Source of the DNA: Dimorphilus gyrociliatus
Lineage: Eukaryota > Annelida > Polychaeta > Dinophilidae
Length of the DNA stretch: 64,000 nt
Assembly (NCBI GenBank): GCA_904063045.1
Contig: CAJFCJ010000020.1
Coordinates: 1,542,916-1,606,915, forward strand
Direction: 5' to 3'
In this document: one piece after another, positions 13,128 through 22,899 of the stretch
Layout of the letters: each line of letters starts with the position of its first letter
Numbering within the stretch: position 1 is the first letter of the stretch
Notes under the pieces: model-generated
The model's database searches: none
Seen by the model: only the letters and a program-made list of their open reading frames with translations
Told to the model about the DNA's origin: nothing
Program-made: the position numbers and the translations under genes

Positions 13128-14279
13128 ATGGGATTTCCTCTGACGTTTAACGAAGTTATCATTGGCCTGACTCACAAGGTTCTTTTCAAAGCACAGTCGA
13201 CTGAAAGCATGTGTGAGCGAAACATGTTGCTAGACGGTTTTTACTCAACTCTGATAGATGAGTTTCCTTGGATAGTTAGAAATAGGTATACTGGTTTATC
13301 GAAAATATCGTGTGGTGCCCAAGGTATTGTCTGTTTGGCAAAGGATAATACTTCGAAAAATGTTGTAATCAAAAAATTACTTCGGCCTTTGGAGTCAAAT
13401 GGAAATGCTAAAAGGTCTTTAAGAGAAATACTGATTTTAAGATGTCTACGACAAGAACCCCACCCTCATATTATAAACTTCAAGGAAGTCTACACCACTG
13501 ATACTTCACCATCGTCATTGCGCAATATTTATTTGGTGACTGAATATATTGGTAAAGATCTTGCAGCTAGTCTGAGAGAAGTTGGAAGATATAATGAAGG
13601 TGATGCCTTAAAAATTACTAGTCAAGTCTTAAGTGGTTTGGCTTATCTTCATTCTGGGGGTATTTTGCATAGAGATCTTAAACCCAGTAACATAACTATC
13701 AGTGATAATTTTGAAGTGAAAATATTTGATTTTGGACTCTCCAGATCAGCAAGTGATGAAATGTCAGGGTATGTTGTTACCAGGCCATATAGAGCTCCCG
13801 AAATCACGTGTAATGGTAATTACTACAAAGCTAACGCAGATGTCTGGAGTGTTGGGTGCATACTAATGGAACTTTTGACAGGACAAATTCTCTTCCAGGG
13901 AACTTCTTCTATTGAGCATTTCAAAAATATCATTAATTTTGTTGGAACACCAAACGATTCAGTTCTTTCAAAAATACCATCGGCTATCAACTTCATTAAA
14001 AGCCTAAATTATAGACATCCAGTTGACCTTCATGATTATATTCCACATGTTCATGAAAGTATTATTCAGTTATTGCAAGCAATGTTGAGGTTTGACCCAG
14101 ATGATAGACCATCAGCCAAAGAAGCCTTAAAACACGACAGTTTCCGGTATTTCGGAGCGACCACCTACGTAGCAGATTGTGATTATAATTGTCCTATATG
14201 GGAAGTTCATTTTGATAGTCAAACTTTAGAGTTAGAAAATTTGAAAGAATTAATTTGGAATGAGTGTCAGAAAGGATAG
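13128..14279 (+). CDS. Divergent intronless p38 MAPK-like kinase, copy 2
   Basis: A second single-exon p38-like kinase, up to 383 residues. Homology to copy 1 begins at GFYSTLIDEFPW, so the true start may be Met28 (13209) or Met33 (13224). The bases before these (TTCTTTTCAAAG, then CACAG) could act as a 5' UTR acceptor. The first ATG at 13128 follows another possible acceptor, TTATTAG. VVIK, HRDLKPSN, DFGLS and the EMSGYVVTRPYRAPE loop are present. The same Ser-Gly-Tyr and Trp-to-Pro changes occur in copy 1. Here the glycine loop has lost only its first glycine (SCGAQGIV). The shared changes mean the two copies come from one already divergent p38-like ancestor. The lack of introns in an intron-rich neighbourhood suggests retroposition followed by local duplication. 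The catalytic residues look intact. Confidence 0.87.
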   Translation: MGFPLTFNEVIIGLTHKVLFKAQSTESMCERNMLLDGFYSTLIDEFPWIVRNRYTGLSKISCGAQGIVCLAKDNTSKNVVIKKLLRPLESNGNAKRSLREILILRCLRQEPHPHIINFKEVYTTDTSPSSLRNIYLVTEYIGKDLAASLREVGRYNEGDALKITSQVLSGLAYLHSGGILHRDLKPSNITISDNFEVKIFDFGLSRSASDEMSGYVVTRPYRAPEITCNGNYYKANADVWSVGCILMELLTGQILFQGTSSIEHFKNIINFVGTPNDSVLSKIPSAINFIKSLNYRHPVDLHDYIPHVHESIIQLLQAMLRFDPDDRPSAKEALKHDSFRYFGATTYVADCDYNCPIWEVHFDSQTLELENLKELIWNECQKG

Positions 14280-14513
14280 CTCTAACATTTTCTTCTAATT
14301 AAACTTGAAAAACTACTATTATTACTATTTATTTTTCTATATCTTGTTTGAATAATGTATCTATGAACATTTTACTTTATGAATAGATTGTTACCAAGCC
14401 GTTTATCATAAACACATTATGACCTTTTTAAAAAAAAAAGAATCGACTGATAATCATTAAGAATAAGTATTGAATAACGTCAGATATTCAAACGACCGCT
14501 ATCAGTAGTCTAC

Positions 14514-16121
14514 TTATTTATATCCATATTTTTCATCGTACAATTTGTTATCTTCCTCCATGATTGATCCCTGTATAGAGGGAACATAGACAACAACGGA
14601 GTCTGCTTCGCCAACCTTCAATTTTTGCTTAGGATGTTTTGGCAGCTGTTTAGCAATATAGCTGTCTCCTTGTCGAAAAGGGGAAAGTCCCGTCTGCTTA
14701 TACTCATAGCATAAGCAATCTATTTCATATTTCATATCACTGCACCGACGGCGTTCATCTTTTATTCGTAACAGATAATGATCGCGTAAATGACCCAATT
14801 TTGATTCAAAGTCAGCCGATAAATTCTCCGTTTCGGCTTGATGTTGCTTTCTCATGTTTGATAGAATGTAATTGAACTTAGCATTATATCTTGAATCTTT
14901 CACACACTGCTCTTTAGCGAGGCGATGTGAGTGATCCATCTTTTGTTTACGTGTAGCAAATATATTATAGAGAGAAGATAACGCGCTGTCTCTCTCTATC
15001 AATAATTCCTTTAGCCTGTCAGCAAAAATCGAGAAGATTTCTCCAACATGCTTTCTCCTTTCATTCTCAACGATGAACGTCAGTTGATCTCTGGGAAATT
15101 TTTCATTATTGCTACCATAAATCAATGTCCTCGGAACCAAATCCAAGTCGTTTTTGCGTTCTCCTTTTCGATAGATAAGTCCAATTTTTTTATTTCCTTC
15201 CAGCGTATAGACGGAGGGAGGCAATTTATTGTTAAACTTTTTTCGTAAGCTTGTGCAACAAGTTAAATTTTTACCATTCACATACAGTTCGTCAGTTTCC
15301 CATTTAGCAGCTACCTTTTGTATAGACCTGCTGAAAATCTGCTTCTTGACACTAACTGTTTCCAATACTGGTAAACCAAAAATGAAATCATCACTTTCAC
15401 AAAACTGGTCATATTCACATTGGTCATTTTCAAAATTTCTGGATTGGATAGTAGTATTTGTGTTAGAGTTACCATTGTCATCTTCCTCGTCAGAACTAAG
15501 AACGATAGCAGTTGTATTGCGAGTTAGTTTAACGTTGGTAAATTTTCCCGCGTCATTGTATTTTGTATTAGAGAATACAGTAGCTTTTCTCTGAGCTGGT
15601 TCCATTTTTATTCTGGGCGTTTCTTTTTGTACACTATTGTCACCCTCCTCCAATGTTGAGCCCATAGCTTTTCCTGACCATGATTGATCATTAGATAATG
15701 ATGAGGATGGATCCCCAAAGCTTAGTTTTCGATTTGATATGGAGGAATTGCTTGCCAAATCCTGAAAACTTGAACCAAAAGATTTAAAATCTCTTAATGC
15801 GTCAGATTTATCCAACTCCTGAAAGGATTTAACAGGAAGATTCAAAATTAAGGTTTCAAAGTGTTCATAATTTTCAAGCGAAGCAACCAGCTCGGTAACT
15901 ATGTTATTAAGAGTAGCTTCTTTCTGGCTTTCTGAATCGGATTCTGATTCAGATGTCAAATTCTGCATGTAAGAATCAAACTCCTCCTCATTAGCGGTTG
16001 AGCAATCGTCTTCTTTCCGTTTTTTTGGTATTAAACTCATAGAGAGGTCCTCTTCTGATTCTGAATCAAAGCAACCTTTGAATATATCATCATTTGAATC
16101 GGAATCAAAATTATTAGCCAT
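14514..16121 (-). CDS. Unrecognised acidic protein with C-terminal helical region
   Basis: A single open exon of 535 codons. I place the start at MANNFDSDSNDD (16121) because a TTTATTTTCAG acceptor at about 16143 indicates a 5' UTR intron; an upstream in-frame Met at 16190 would lie across it. The N-terminal half is acidic and Ser-rich (SESEEDLS, SESESDSES) and looks disordered. Near residue 210, TTAIVLSSDEEDD matches a SUMO-interaction-like motif: a hydrophobic core followed by Ser and acidic residues. A segment with WETDELYVNG and SLRKKFNNKLPPSVY looks globular. After it come long charged helices, probably coiled coil. The tail contains VVVYVPSIQG. I recognise no named family. Nuclear or SUMO-linked activity is only a guess from the motif. 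The gene is divergent from PCED1 and convergent with the second kinase. Confidence 0.7.
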   Translation of the reverse strand: MANNFDSDSNDDIFKGCFDSESEEDLSMSLIPKKRKEDDCSTANEEEFDSYMQNLTSESESDSESQKEATLNNIVTELVASLENYEHFETLILNLPVKSFQELDKSDALRDFKSFGSSFQDLASNSSISNRKLSFGDPSSSLSNDQSWSGKAMGSTLEEGDNSVQKETPRIKMEPAQRKATVFSNTKYNDAGKFTNVKLTRNTTAIVLSSDEEDDNGNSNTNTTIQSRNFENDQCEYDQFCESDDFIFGLPVLETVSVKKQIFSRSIQKVAAKWETDELYVNGKNLTCCTSLRKKFNNKLPPSVYTLEGNKKIGLIYRKGERKNDLDLVPRTLIYGSNNEKFPRDQLTFIVENERRKHVGEIFSIFADRLKELLIERDSALSSLYNIFATRKQKMDHSHRLAKEQCVKDSRYNAKFNYILSNMRKQHQAETENLSADFESKLGHLRDHYLLRIKDERRRCSDMKYEIDCLCYEYKQTGLSPFRQGDSYIAKQLPKHPKQKLKVGEADSVVVYVPSIQGSIMEEDNKLYDEKYGYK

Positions 16122-16558
16122 AGTTAATAAAGCAATGGGTGCTGAAAATAAAGAGCGGCAAAATAATAATTTGGTTCCTGTTACAAGCAAATTTTTAAAG
16201 ATTAAAATAAAATTGGAATTGGTGCCAGCGACTAAAAATCTTCTGATTGTTCGACTACAAGAAACTTTGAGAAAAAAATTATCTCCAAAGTTAAAAAATA
16301 TTTTATTTCATTAATTTTTAAACGAAGCAATTAACTGTTTTTTACAAGAAAGAAAACATTACACCATTTTTTTAGACAACACAATTGAGTACATTTGCAG
16401 TGGAGTCACTTCCTAATTTGCATAAGTTAACGGTACAAGACTTATGACAAATAATTATCTTCGTACTAAATTAGGGAAAGTACGAAAGCTATTTGGACAA
16501 CGACGTAAAACTACTTTACGACTTGGGCCAAGTGGGCATGCTTAACAATAGGGCAAAC
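16122..16558. other. Head-to-head intergenic region, orphan / PCED1
   Basis: Contains the predicted 5' UTR acceptor of the orphan gene near 16143 and otherwise AT-rich sequence with no recognised elements. Confidence 0.45.
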
Positions 16559-18170
16559 ATGAGCGGTAAAAATTATCATGATAATAATTCAAAGAACTAT
16601 CTTTCATTGCGCAAACGGCATAAAAACTATAATGAAGTTGACAAAGATTGTAAGTAAAGAAAAAATAATGAAAAATTTTAAATTTTGACGCAATACGTGT
16701 TTTTCCTCCTTTGATTAGCGGAAGCGGAGAGCTCAAAGAAACATAAGGTAAACAAATTTTTATTATATTATTATTGCAAAATCAAGTTAAAGACAGCTAG
16801 AACGAATATTTTTGAAGACTTAATTCATTAAAATTTACTTAAAAATTAATTTCCGTTTATCATATACCGTTAGAAATCAGTACAAATAATTGCCGCCTGC
16901 TTTAAAAAAATGGAATTTTGTTTTTTGTTTAAATTAGGAAGAAATTGGCAACAATGAGTACAAAGAACAAAGAAGTGTTTCTCCGAATGTTGCTTGTATT
17001 AGTGGTGTAAGTTTTTTTTTTACCAAAATCAAAAGCACATTGTTGCACTCAAATAGAATGTTTGCTTTTTTTACTCTAAATATATACGAATATATATATA
17101 TATATGTTTGTAGCGGAATCAATATGTTGTTGATGTGAGAAATATGAACCTATTTTCAACCGAACAAGTAAAGTTCTTATTCAATAATAAGTATGTCGTC
17201 TTCATTGGGGATTCGGGTAATTAGTTAATCATTTTAATGCAGTTGTAAAAAGTAGAACTAAAAATTTTTGTTTTTAAGTCACAAGAGCGATATACAAAGA
17301 TTTCATATGTCTTTTGCAACAAAATCAATATGTTGAAGCAAATCAATTAAAAAGAAAGGTATAATCTTCTCGTTCTTTTATTTAACTATTTTAGATTAAT
17401 TAATTAATTAATCTATTTCCACTTGGAAGGGTGAACACTCTCACATGGGTGATCAACTGATAGAAGGAGGTCAATTGGGAGAAATGACGAATAAACGATC
17501 ATACAGGGAAGTTCGACAGTATTGGACCGATCATCACGTGGTTAGATTCTATTTTGTGACAAGAGTTTACAAGTCGGTTGAAAATTTTTTATATAAATAT
17601 ATTTAATGTAAGTTTATTGATATACGTTGAACAACCTACACAGTCCCTATGTTGAATCTATTCTGAAGGACTTTAAAGATGACCCAAAACCGGATTTTGT
17701 CATAATGAATTCCACTTTGTGGGATATTTCCCGTTACGGTAGTAATTCTATTGCAGAATACAAATCGAACTTAAACAAACTAATGCAACGGATGAAAGAA
17801 GTTCTTAAACCTTCAAAACACTTTTTGTGGTTGATTACACCCGAAACATCTCGGGAAATAAGAGTAATGTTCCATTATTTTGCATTTTCCAATTTATCAT
17901 TATATCTTTTTTTAGGGTGGTTTCCTACTACCGGGAAAATCAAAACTACATAGCGACCTTATATTTTCAACAACTCAAGCCAATCACTTTTGTTCTCAAA
18001 TTATTCCAACTTATGGTTTCGACGTGCTAGATCTCAATTACTTTATGCAAACGCAAAGTCATAAACGTGAAAGGGACGGAATTCACTGGAATAGCCAAGC
18101 TCATCGAAGAATAACGAATTATATTGTTCAACATCTATGTTCAGTTTGTATCGACAGGGGTAGCGATTAA
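16559..18170 (+). CDS. PC-esterase domain-containing protein (PCED1/FAM113-like)
   Basis: Spliced gene. The first exons are 16559-16649, 16719-16747, 16938-17006 and one starting at 17114; later ones include the region around 17640-17860 and a last exon from about 17918. Their phases join without a stop. The fold is the GDSL/SGNH-like PC-esterase family. GDSV, which crosses a splice junction, gives the nucleophile block (VVFIGDSV then TRAIYKDFICLLQ). EGGQLGEM and REVRQYWTDHHVVRFYFVTRVY are family blocks. DGIHWN near the end supplies the Asp and His. The family is predicted to hydrolyse or transfer acyl groups on modified glycans or proteins, but its substrate is unproven. The N-terminal 60 residues are polar and probably disordered. 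The gene is convergent with the lachesin-like gene, leaving 183 bases between stops. Confidence 0.88.
17396..17412 (+). repeat. (TTAA)n short tandem repeat in intron
   Basis: Four consecutive TTAA units lie within a PCED1 intron, just upstream of the acceptor that precedes GEHSHMGDQL. Confidence 0.8.
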
Positions 18171-18353
18171 CGAAAGGTAAGATGTGTTAAAAGAGTACAA
18201 CACTACTATTAGTCACTGTAACGTTGATTTGGTGATAATAAACAGCTTTTGAAAGATTGAAAAAGAGAAATGAAGGACTATTATAAATTAGTTACTTAAA
18301 AAGCATTTTTTATTTTATTACCAATTACAAAACTTTTAAAAATGATCAAAAAA

Positions 18354-20088
18354 CTAGTAAAAAAGAGAGATTAAAACAGATAAAAATACAAGTAATGAGC
18401 TAACCACAGACCCCCTGCAGCTAAATGATGTCTTCCCACCTTTATCTATTTGTGGTTCAGTCGTTTCTATTAGGATAGTAGTAATAAAATGTTTAGCGTA
18501 GATATCAAAGTAATTGTGCTTAAAACTTACCGTAAAGCTCTATTGACTTTGAAGTTTGCCCCAAAACTGTTTTTGCAATGCATTCGTAGGAACCATAATC
18601 GCTTGATTCAACAGAGAAGATGGTTAATTCAAACGTTAGTTTTCCATACGCTCCAGCTATAGCCTTTGTTTTCATACGATCGTTTGTTTTTAAAATTTGA
18701 GTGCCTTTCTTCCAGGCTAATTCCGACGTTCCTGTATCCTATTTGAAACGGGCAAATAAGCAATTTCAACTATTAAAACTAACTGTGCGAACCGTGGAAG
18801 GTGTGGGATTGGCTTCAATAAAACAACTTAAAGTTCTTTGATATCCAAGAGCTTGTCCAATTCGAAGTTCTGCTTGAGTTACTTTCGGTTCGTCTATTTA
18901 ATATTTGAGACAAATGAAATTAATCAAACAACCAATGACGGATTGTAAGGTGAATGACACTGAAATACTAACATCTAACTTTCAATTCAACATTTCTCTT
19001 AATAACACCCATCTCGTTGTACGCCGTACAAAAGTACATTCCTTTATCTCTGTAATTCACTTCTTTAATCAATAGTTTGTTTCCCTAAAGAAGGATATAC
19101 TTTATAAATGGATTATGAAATATTTTAATTAATTATTCACCAATCTCTCAACACCACCGGGAGGAGGGAGGACAGCATTTCCCTGCCTTCTCCATACTAT
19201 TGTTGGTGAGGGACGTCCTAATAGATGAAATAAAGTAGAATGCTATTTCATTAAAAATGTGCACTTAGTTAAATTTACCGGTAGCGAAACATTGCAGTAC
19301 AACATCTTCATCACCCTCTGCAACGTTCTCGTCGCTACTAGTTTTTTCTCCGTCAAATATTGGTGTTTCTATGAATGAAAAGATAGAAGATGAGAGAATA
19401 ATTCATTTTAATAAAATGAAAGTTTACTAACGTCTTGCAACAATAGTTCTTGTATCTCTAGCCTCTTGTTGTTGGTCAGTAATTTGGACGTAACAGGTAT
19501 AATTACCTTCGTCGTTAATGTGTAAAGCCTACAATAATAACAATAATAAACAATAAACAATAAACAATAAACAAACAATAGATACCTTTACGCGCAATCT
19601 ATAAGAGAAATCACTATTACTCTCTATAGCCCATTTCATATTATCTCCCTTAATTTGAAAGTTGCTTGAAATCTCCTTTGTTACCGGTCTGCCTTGTTTA
19701 CTAAAATATCTATATTTCCATTTTACCTATATTGTTTGTTTTTTTTTTGTAAATAACAAACAATTATTAATGAATCATTTAAAGATAATTAAAATAGTTT
19801 TACTTGCGATTCTCTCGGTAAATTTTCAACCGTACAATGCATCCAGACATCTTTACCAATTTCTCCTTTTATTAATCGATTTTTATGTGGTGGATCACTT
19901 TGGGTAATTTTAACGGTAGGTTGCATACTAGTCGAATCGACATCTATATAATATATTAAAAATATATAGAATATATTAATAATCTATGAATTTTAATGAA
20001 TTAAAAATCAATTAATGATAATTAATAATTTACTTGAATATTGTAAAATAAATCCAAAAAGTATGATAAATGTAAAATAGTCCATCAT
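18354..20088 (-). CDS. Lachesin/IgLON-type three-Ig GPI-anchored adhesion protein
   Basis: Rebuilt from many small exons. The start at 20088 gives a signal peptide (MMDYFTFIILFGFILQYSS). Three immunoglobulin domains follow: Ig1 (WMHCTVEN to NYTCYVQ), Ig2 (VVLQCFATG, IVWRRQG, GMYFCTAYN) and Ig3 (TLSCFIEAN, ELAWKKG, GSYECIAKT), each with its Cys pair and Trp. The Ig2 approach, TSSDENVAEG, matches lachesin. The last exon encodes SCRGSVVSS, then a hydrophobic stretch ending LFY and a stop at 18354. This is a classical GPI-attachment signal. Lachesin and IgLON proteins mediate homophilic adhesion in neurons and epithelia; the role here is inferred. One intron in Ig3 uses a weak donor (GTTCGC). The divergent neighbour is SMYD4-like. 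Confidence 0.85.
19528..19582 (+). repeat. AACAAT-type short repeat in intron
   Basis: A run of ACAATAATA and AACAATAA units fills an intron of the lachesin-like gene. Confidence 0.75.
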
Positions 20089-20779
20089 TTTCAATCTAAC
20101 CTGTATAAGTTTTATTACTGATAATATTAACCTGTATAATTTCTTATCTTATCGTTTAACGTTGAAAAATATTCTTTTAATCTATTATATTTTTTTCTTA
20201 CTCCTATTGCCATCTTCAGGATTAAAATCTTCTTTTCATTTTTGTTTAATTTTCGGGATTTTATCTCTCTCTTTTTGTTATTTTTTTTTGAGTTTTAGTA
20301 TTTTAAGACTTATGACCTATTTTATTTATAGATTAATCATTTTTTAAGGTTGAAAATATGCTGGTTAGCTAGTTTGTCTATATTTCTTGTTTGTCTTATT
20401 TTATTTAACCATATAGTACAATAAAATGTTCATTTTTGTATTAAAATGGAAAGAGTGGAATGTATAGGCCTATTGAAGCGCCATCTGCGTATGCACCCTC
20501 TACCAAGTAACGCGAGACCGTATAAACACTAAGAACTCTGGAAATCTAGGACGAATGCAGTCTGCGCTAAATATACACATATATAGAACTCTGCACTAAT
20601 ATACACTTTGGATAAGAGTGGTAAGTCTTATATATATATATATCTGTATATTCGAATTATTGCACATCTTATATTATAATTAGATAATAGATCTATGAAT
20701 TAGGATAAAGAATTCGCTATATTTCATTGAGAGAGGAAGCGTAGAAAGAGAAAAAGAAAAGAGAGGAAGAGAGAAAAGA
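20089..20779. other. Head-to-head intergenic region, lachesin-like / SMYD4-like
   Basis: Holds one exact TAGGCCTA (20465-20472), a GCGCCATCTGCG segment close behind it, a short TA run (around 20628-20644) and a purine-rich AGAGAGGAAG leader just before the SMYD4 ATG. The presumed promoters lie here. Short open frames, such as one near 20162-20347, are hydrophobic and AT-driven, not credible genes. Confidence 0.5.
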
Positions 20780-22798
20780 ATGAATAGATTGAAAGAGTTA
20801 TCTTTTGAAGTTGAAAAAGAGACCACCTGTTTAACGGGAGTAGTTGACAAATTTGAAATTAGCTTAAAGGATGATTTGGAAAAGTTTTCAACCTTAGCAA
20901 CAGACGGAGAAAGATTAAAGTTTCTAGATATTCACAATTTTGCTTCTTTAATAGATATTAAAGAAGGATTTGAGAGGAAAGATAAGGTATTATCTGAACA
21001 ATACAGGGGCGATGGAAATGGATCGTTCAAGGCTAAAAAGTTTAACGATGCTTTACAAAAGTATAATTTAGCTGTTAGATATGCCCCATTCGATGGAGAT
21101 GTATTGACTATGGCGTTAGGAAATCGCTCGGCCGTCTTTTTCAGAATGAAAATGTACGATGAATGCATAAAGGACATTGAGCGAGCGCTCAGTATGGGTT
21201 ATCCTAAAGCCTTATCCTATAAGCTCCATTATAGAAAATACAAGTGTTTCTATATGAAAAAGAGTTTTGAGAAATCTGTCGATTGTCTAAAGGTAAACTA
21301 CATACTTTCCTTTATAGCAATATTTCTAAAACGCTTTTAGAAAAGTGACATCTAGCGTCAAAGTATCTTAATGTTTGTATTTTCTCATTTTACAGGAGTT
21401 TAAAGAATCGTTAAAAGACGCTTCAATAGATAGGAAAGAAAGAGATTCTTATGAAAAGTCGTATGAAAACGATTTACGTCGTTGTCTAAACGAAAAGTTA
21501 CAAGATGAAATAATAGTTGAAGAGGAGAAACAACACCACGCAGCCATGGATGAAAACCTTATTGTTAAAACATCGAAAAGTCGGGGACGCTATATTGTTC
21601 CTAAAACGGATATGGATATAGGAGACGTCTTGGGCGTGGAGAAGCCAATAGCAAGTGTTCTATATGAAGAATATTACGATACAAGATGCTATGGTTGTCA
21701 AAAGAAATTTACGTCTCTTCTACCGTGTAGAAGTTGCGCAAAAATAGTATACTGCAGTCCAGAATGCGAAGAAGATGCCTGGAATCTTTATCATAAATAT
21801 GAATGCGAATATATGGATTTTCTCTCATATTCATGGATGAGCCGTATTGGTCTTTTAGCATTAAGGTAAATTGTGATGATGTATATATAAGCCATTAGAG
21901 TAATACTATTGTTGCTTTATTAAGACATAATGAATTTTTACCACACAGAGTTTTCATGACGATTAGATGTAAACATCTAGATGACGTTTGTAATTTAATA
22001 GTTCATGATAATGAACGACAATCAGACGTACTGTTGCAATTCACGATAGTGGCTAAAATCTTGGAGGAAATTTGTAATTTGAGCAGTTTTGTACCCGAAG
22101 AAGAAAGGGATAAAAGCGGGCAACTCTTATTGAATTTATTGAAAATTTGCCAGTGTAACAGCTATTGTATAAGTGAAATGTTTGGCAATTCATTTAGGGA
22201 GAGTAAGCCAAAGGATATTGGGGTGGCGCTTTATAAAAAGGCGTCTTTTTTCAATCACAGCTGTAACCCAGATCTAGATATAATCTTTCAAGGATCAACA
22301 GCTTTCTTTAAAGCTATCAGGAGTATTAAAGCTGGCAAAGAGGTCTGTCTTGATTATGGCTACGTCTATACAACTGATTCAATCCAACTAAGGAGAGCTG
22401 CTCTGGCTAGCCAATACTATTTTGATTGCGAATGCCAACCTTGTTCTGAGAATTGGCCGACATTTGATTATCAGGAATCGTCGGTGCCCACCTTCAAGTG
22501 TCCCGAATGCGATGCAATACTGAATATAAATGAATTAGCAGACGAAAAATTTGCTACCTGTTCTGCTTGTAAGACAAGCCAAGACGTCGTAAAAAATTTA
22601 GGTCAATTACAAGATTCACATGAAAAATACGCAAGTGCCTTAACAAGAGCAGCGTACGGCGACTTAAAATCAGCTCTTGCGGATATGATACAACATTTAA
22701 AACTTACCGAAAAGCTTATAGCGCCGCCATTCAAAGATTATTCTTCTTGTCAAGCAGCTGTTAAACAATGTTTTCGATTGATGGCTAACGATAATTAA
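20780..22798 (+). CDS. SMYD4: SMYD4-like TPR-MYND-SET protein
   Basis: Three exons, 20780-21292, 21396-21865 and 21949-22798, join in frame to about 610 residues. An N-terminal TPR region (NGSFKAKKFNDALQKYNLAV, GNRSAVFFRMK) is followed by a split SET domain that begins at GRYIVPKTDMDIGDVL. The MYND zinc finger inserts into it (CYGCQKKF, CRSCAKIVYCSPEC, HKYEC). The SET core has FNHSCNPD and the post-SET has CECQPC, so the S-adenosylmethionine-binding NHSC motif and zinc cysteines are present. Where vertebrate SMYD4 has YGPH this protein has YGYV. SMYD4 proteins are probable lysine methyltransferases linked to heart and muscle development and HDAC binding in fly and fish; function here is inferred. 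The stop lies 97 bases from the DIS3L stop on the other strand. Confidence 0.9.
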
Positions 22799-22899
22799 AA
22801 ATGCTATTTAAAGTCACTTTGGGTATGAGTTACATTTATAGCAATGAGCTCAAAAATACAACAACAATCGTTTTCATCACATTTATAACAAGGGTTGTT

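Noticed and set aside
8990-14279. The two kinases as ERK or JNK type
   Set aside because: The activation loop has one residue (Gly) between the phosphosites and the tail resembles p38, so p38-like is favoured.
19662-20347. Two hydrophobic plus-strand frames (19662-19907, 20162-20347)
   Set aside because: One overlaps the lachesin-like exons on the other strand; the other is AT-driven.
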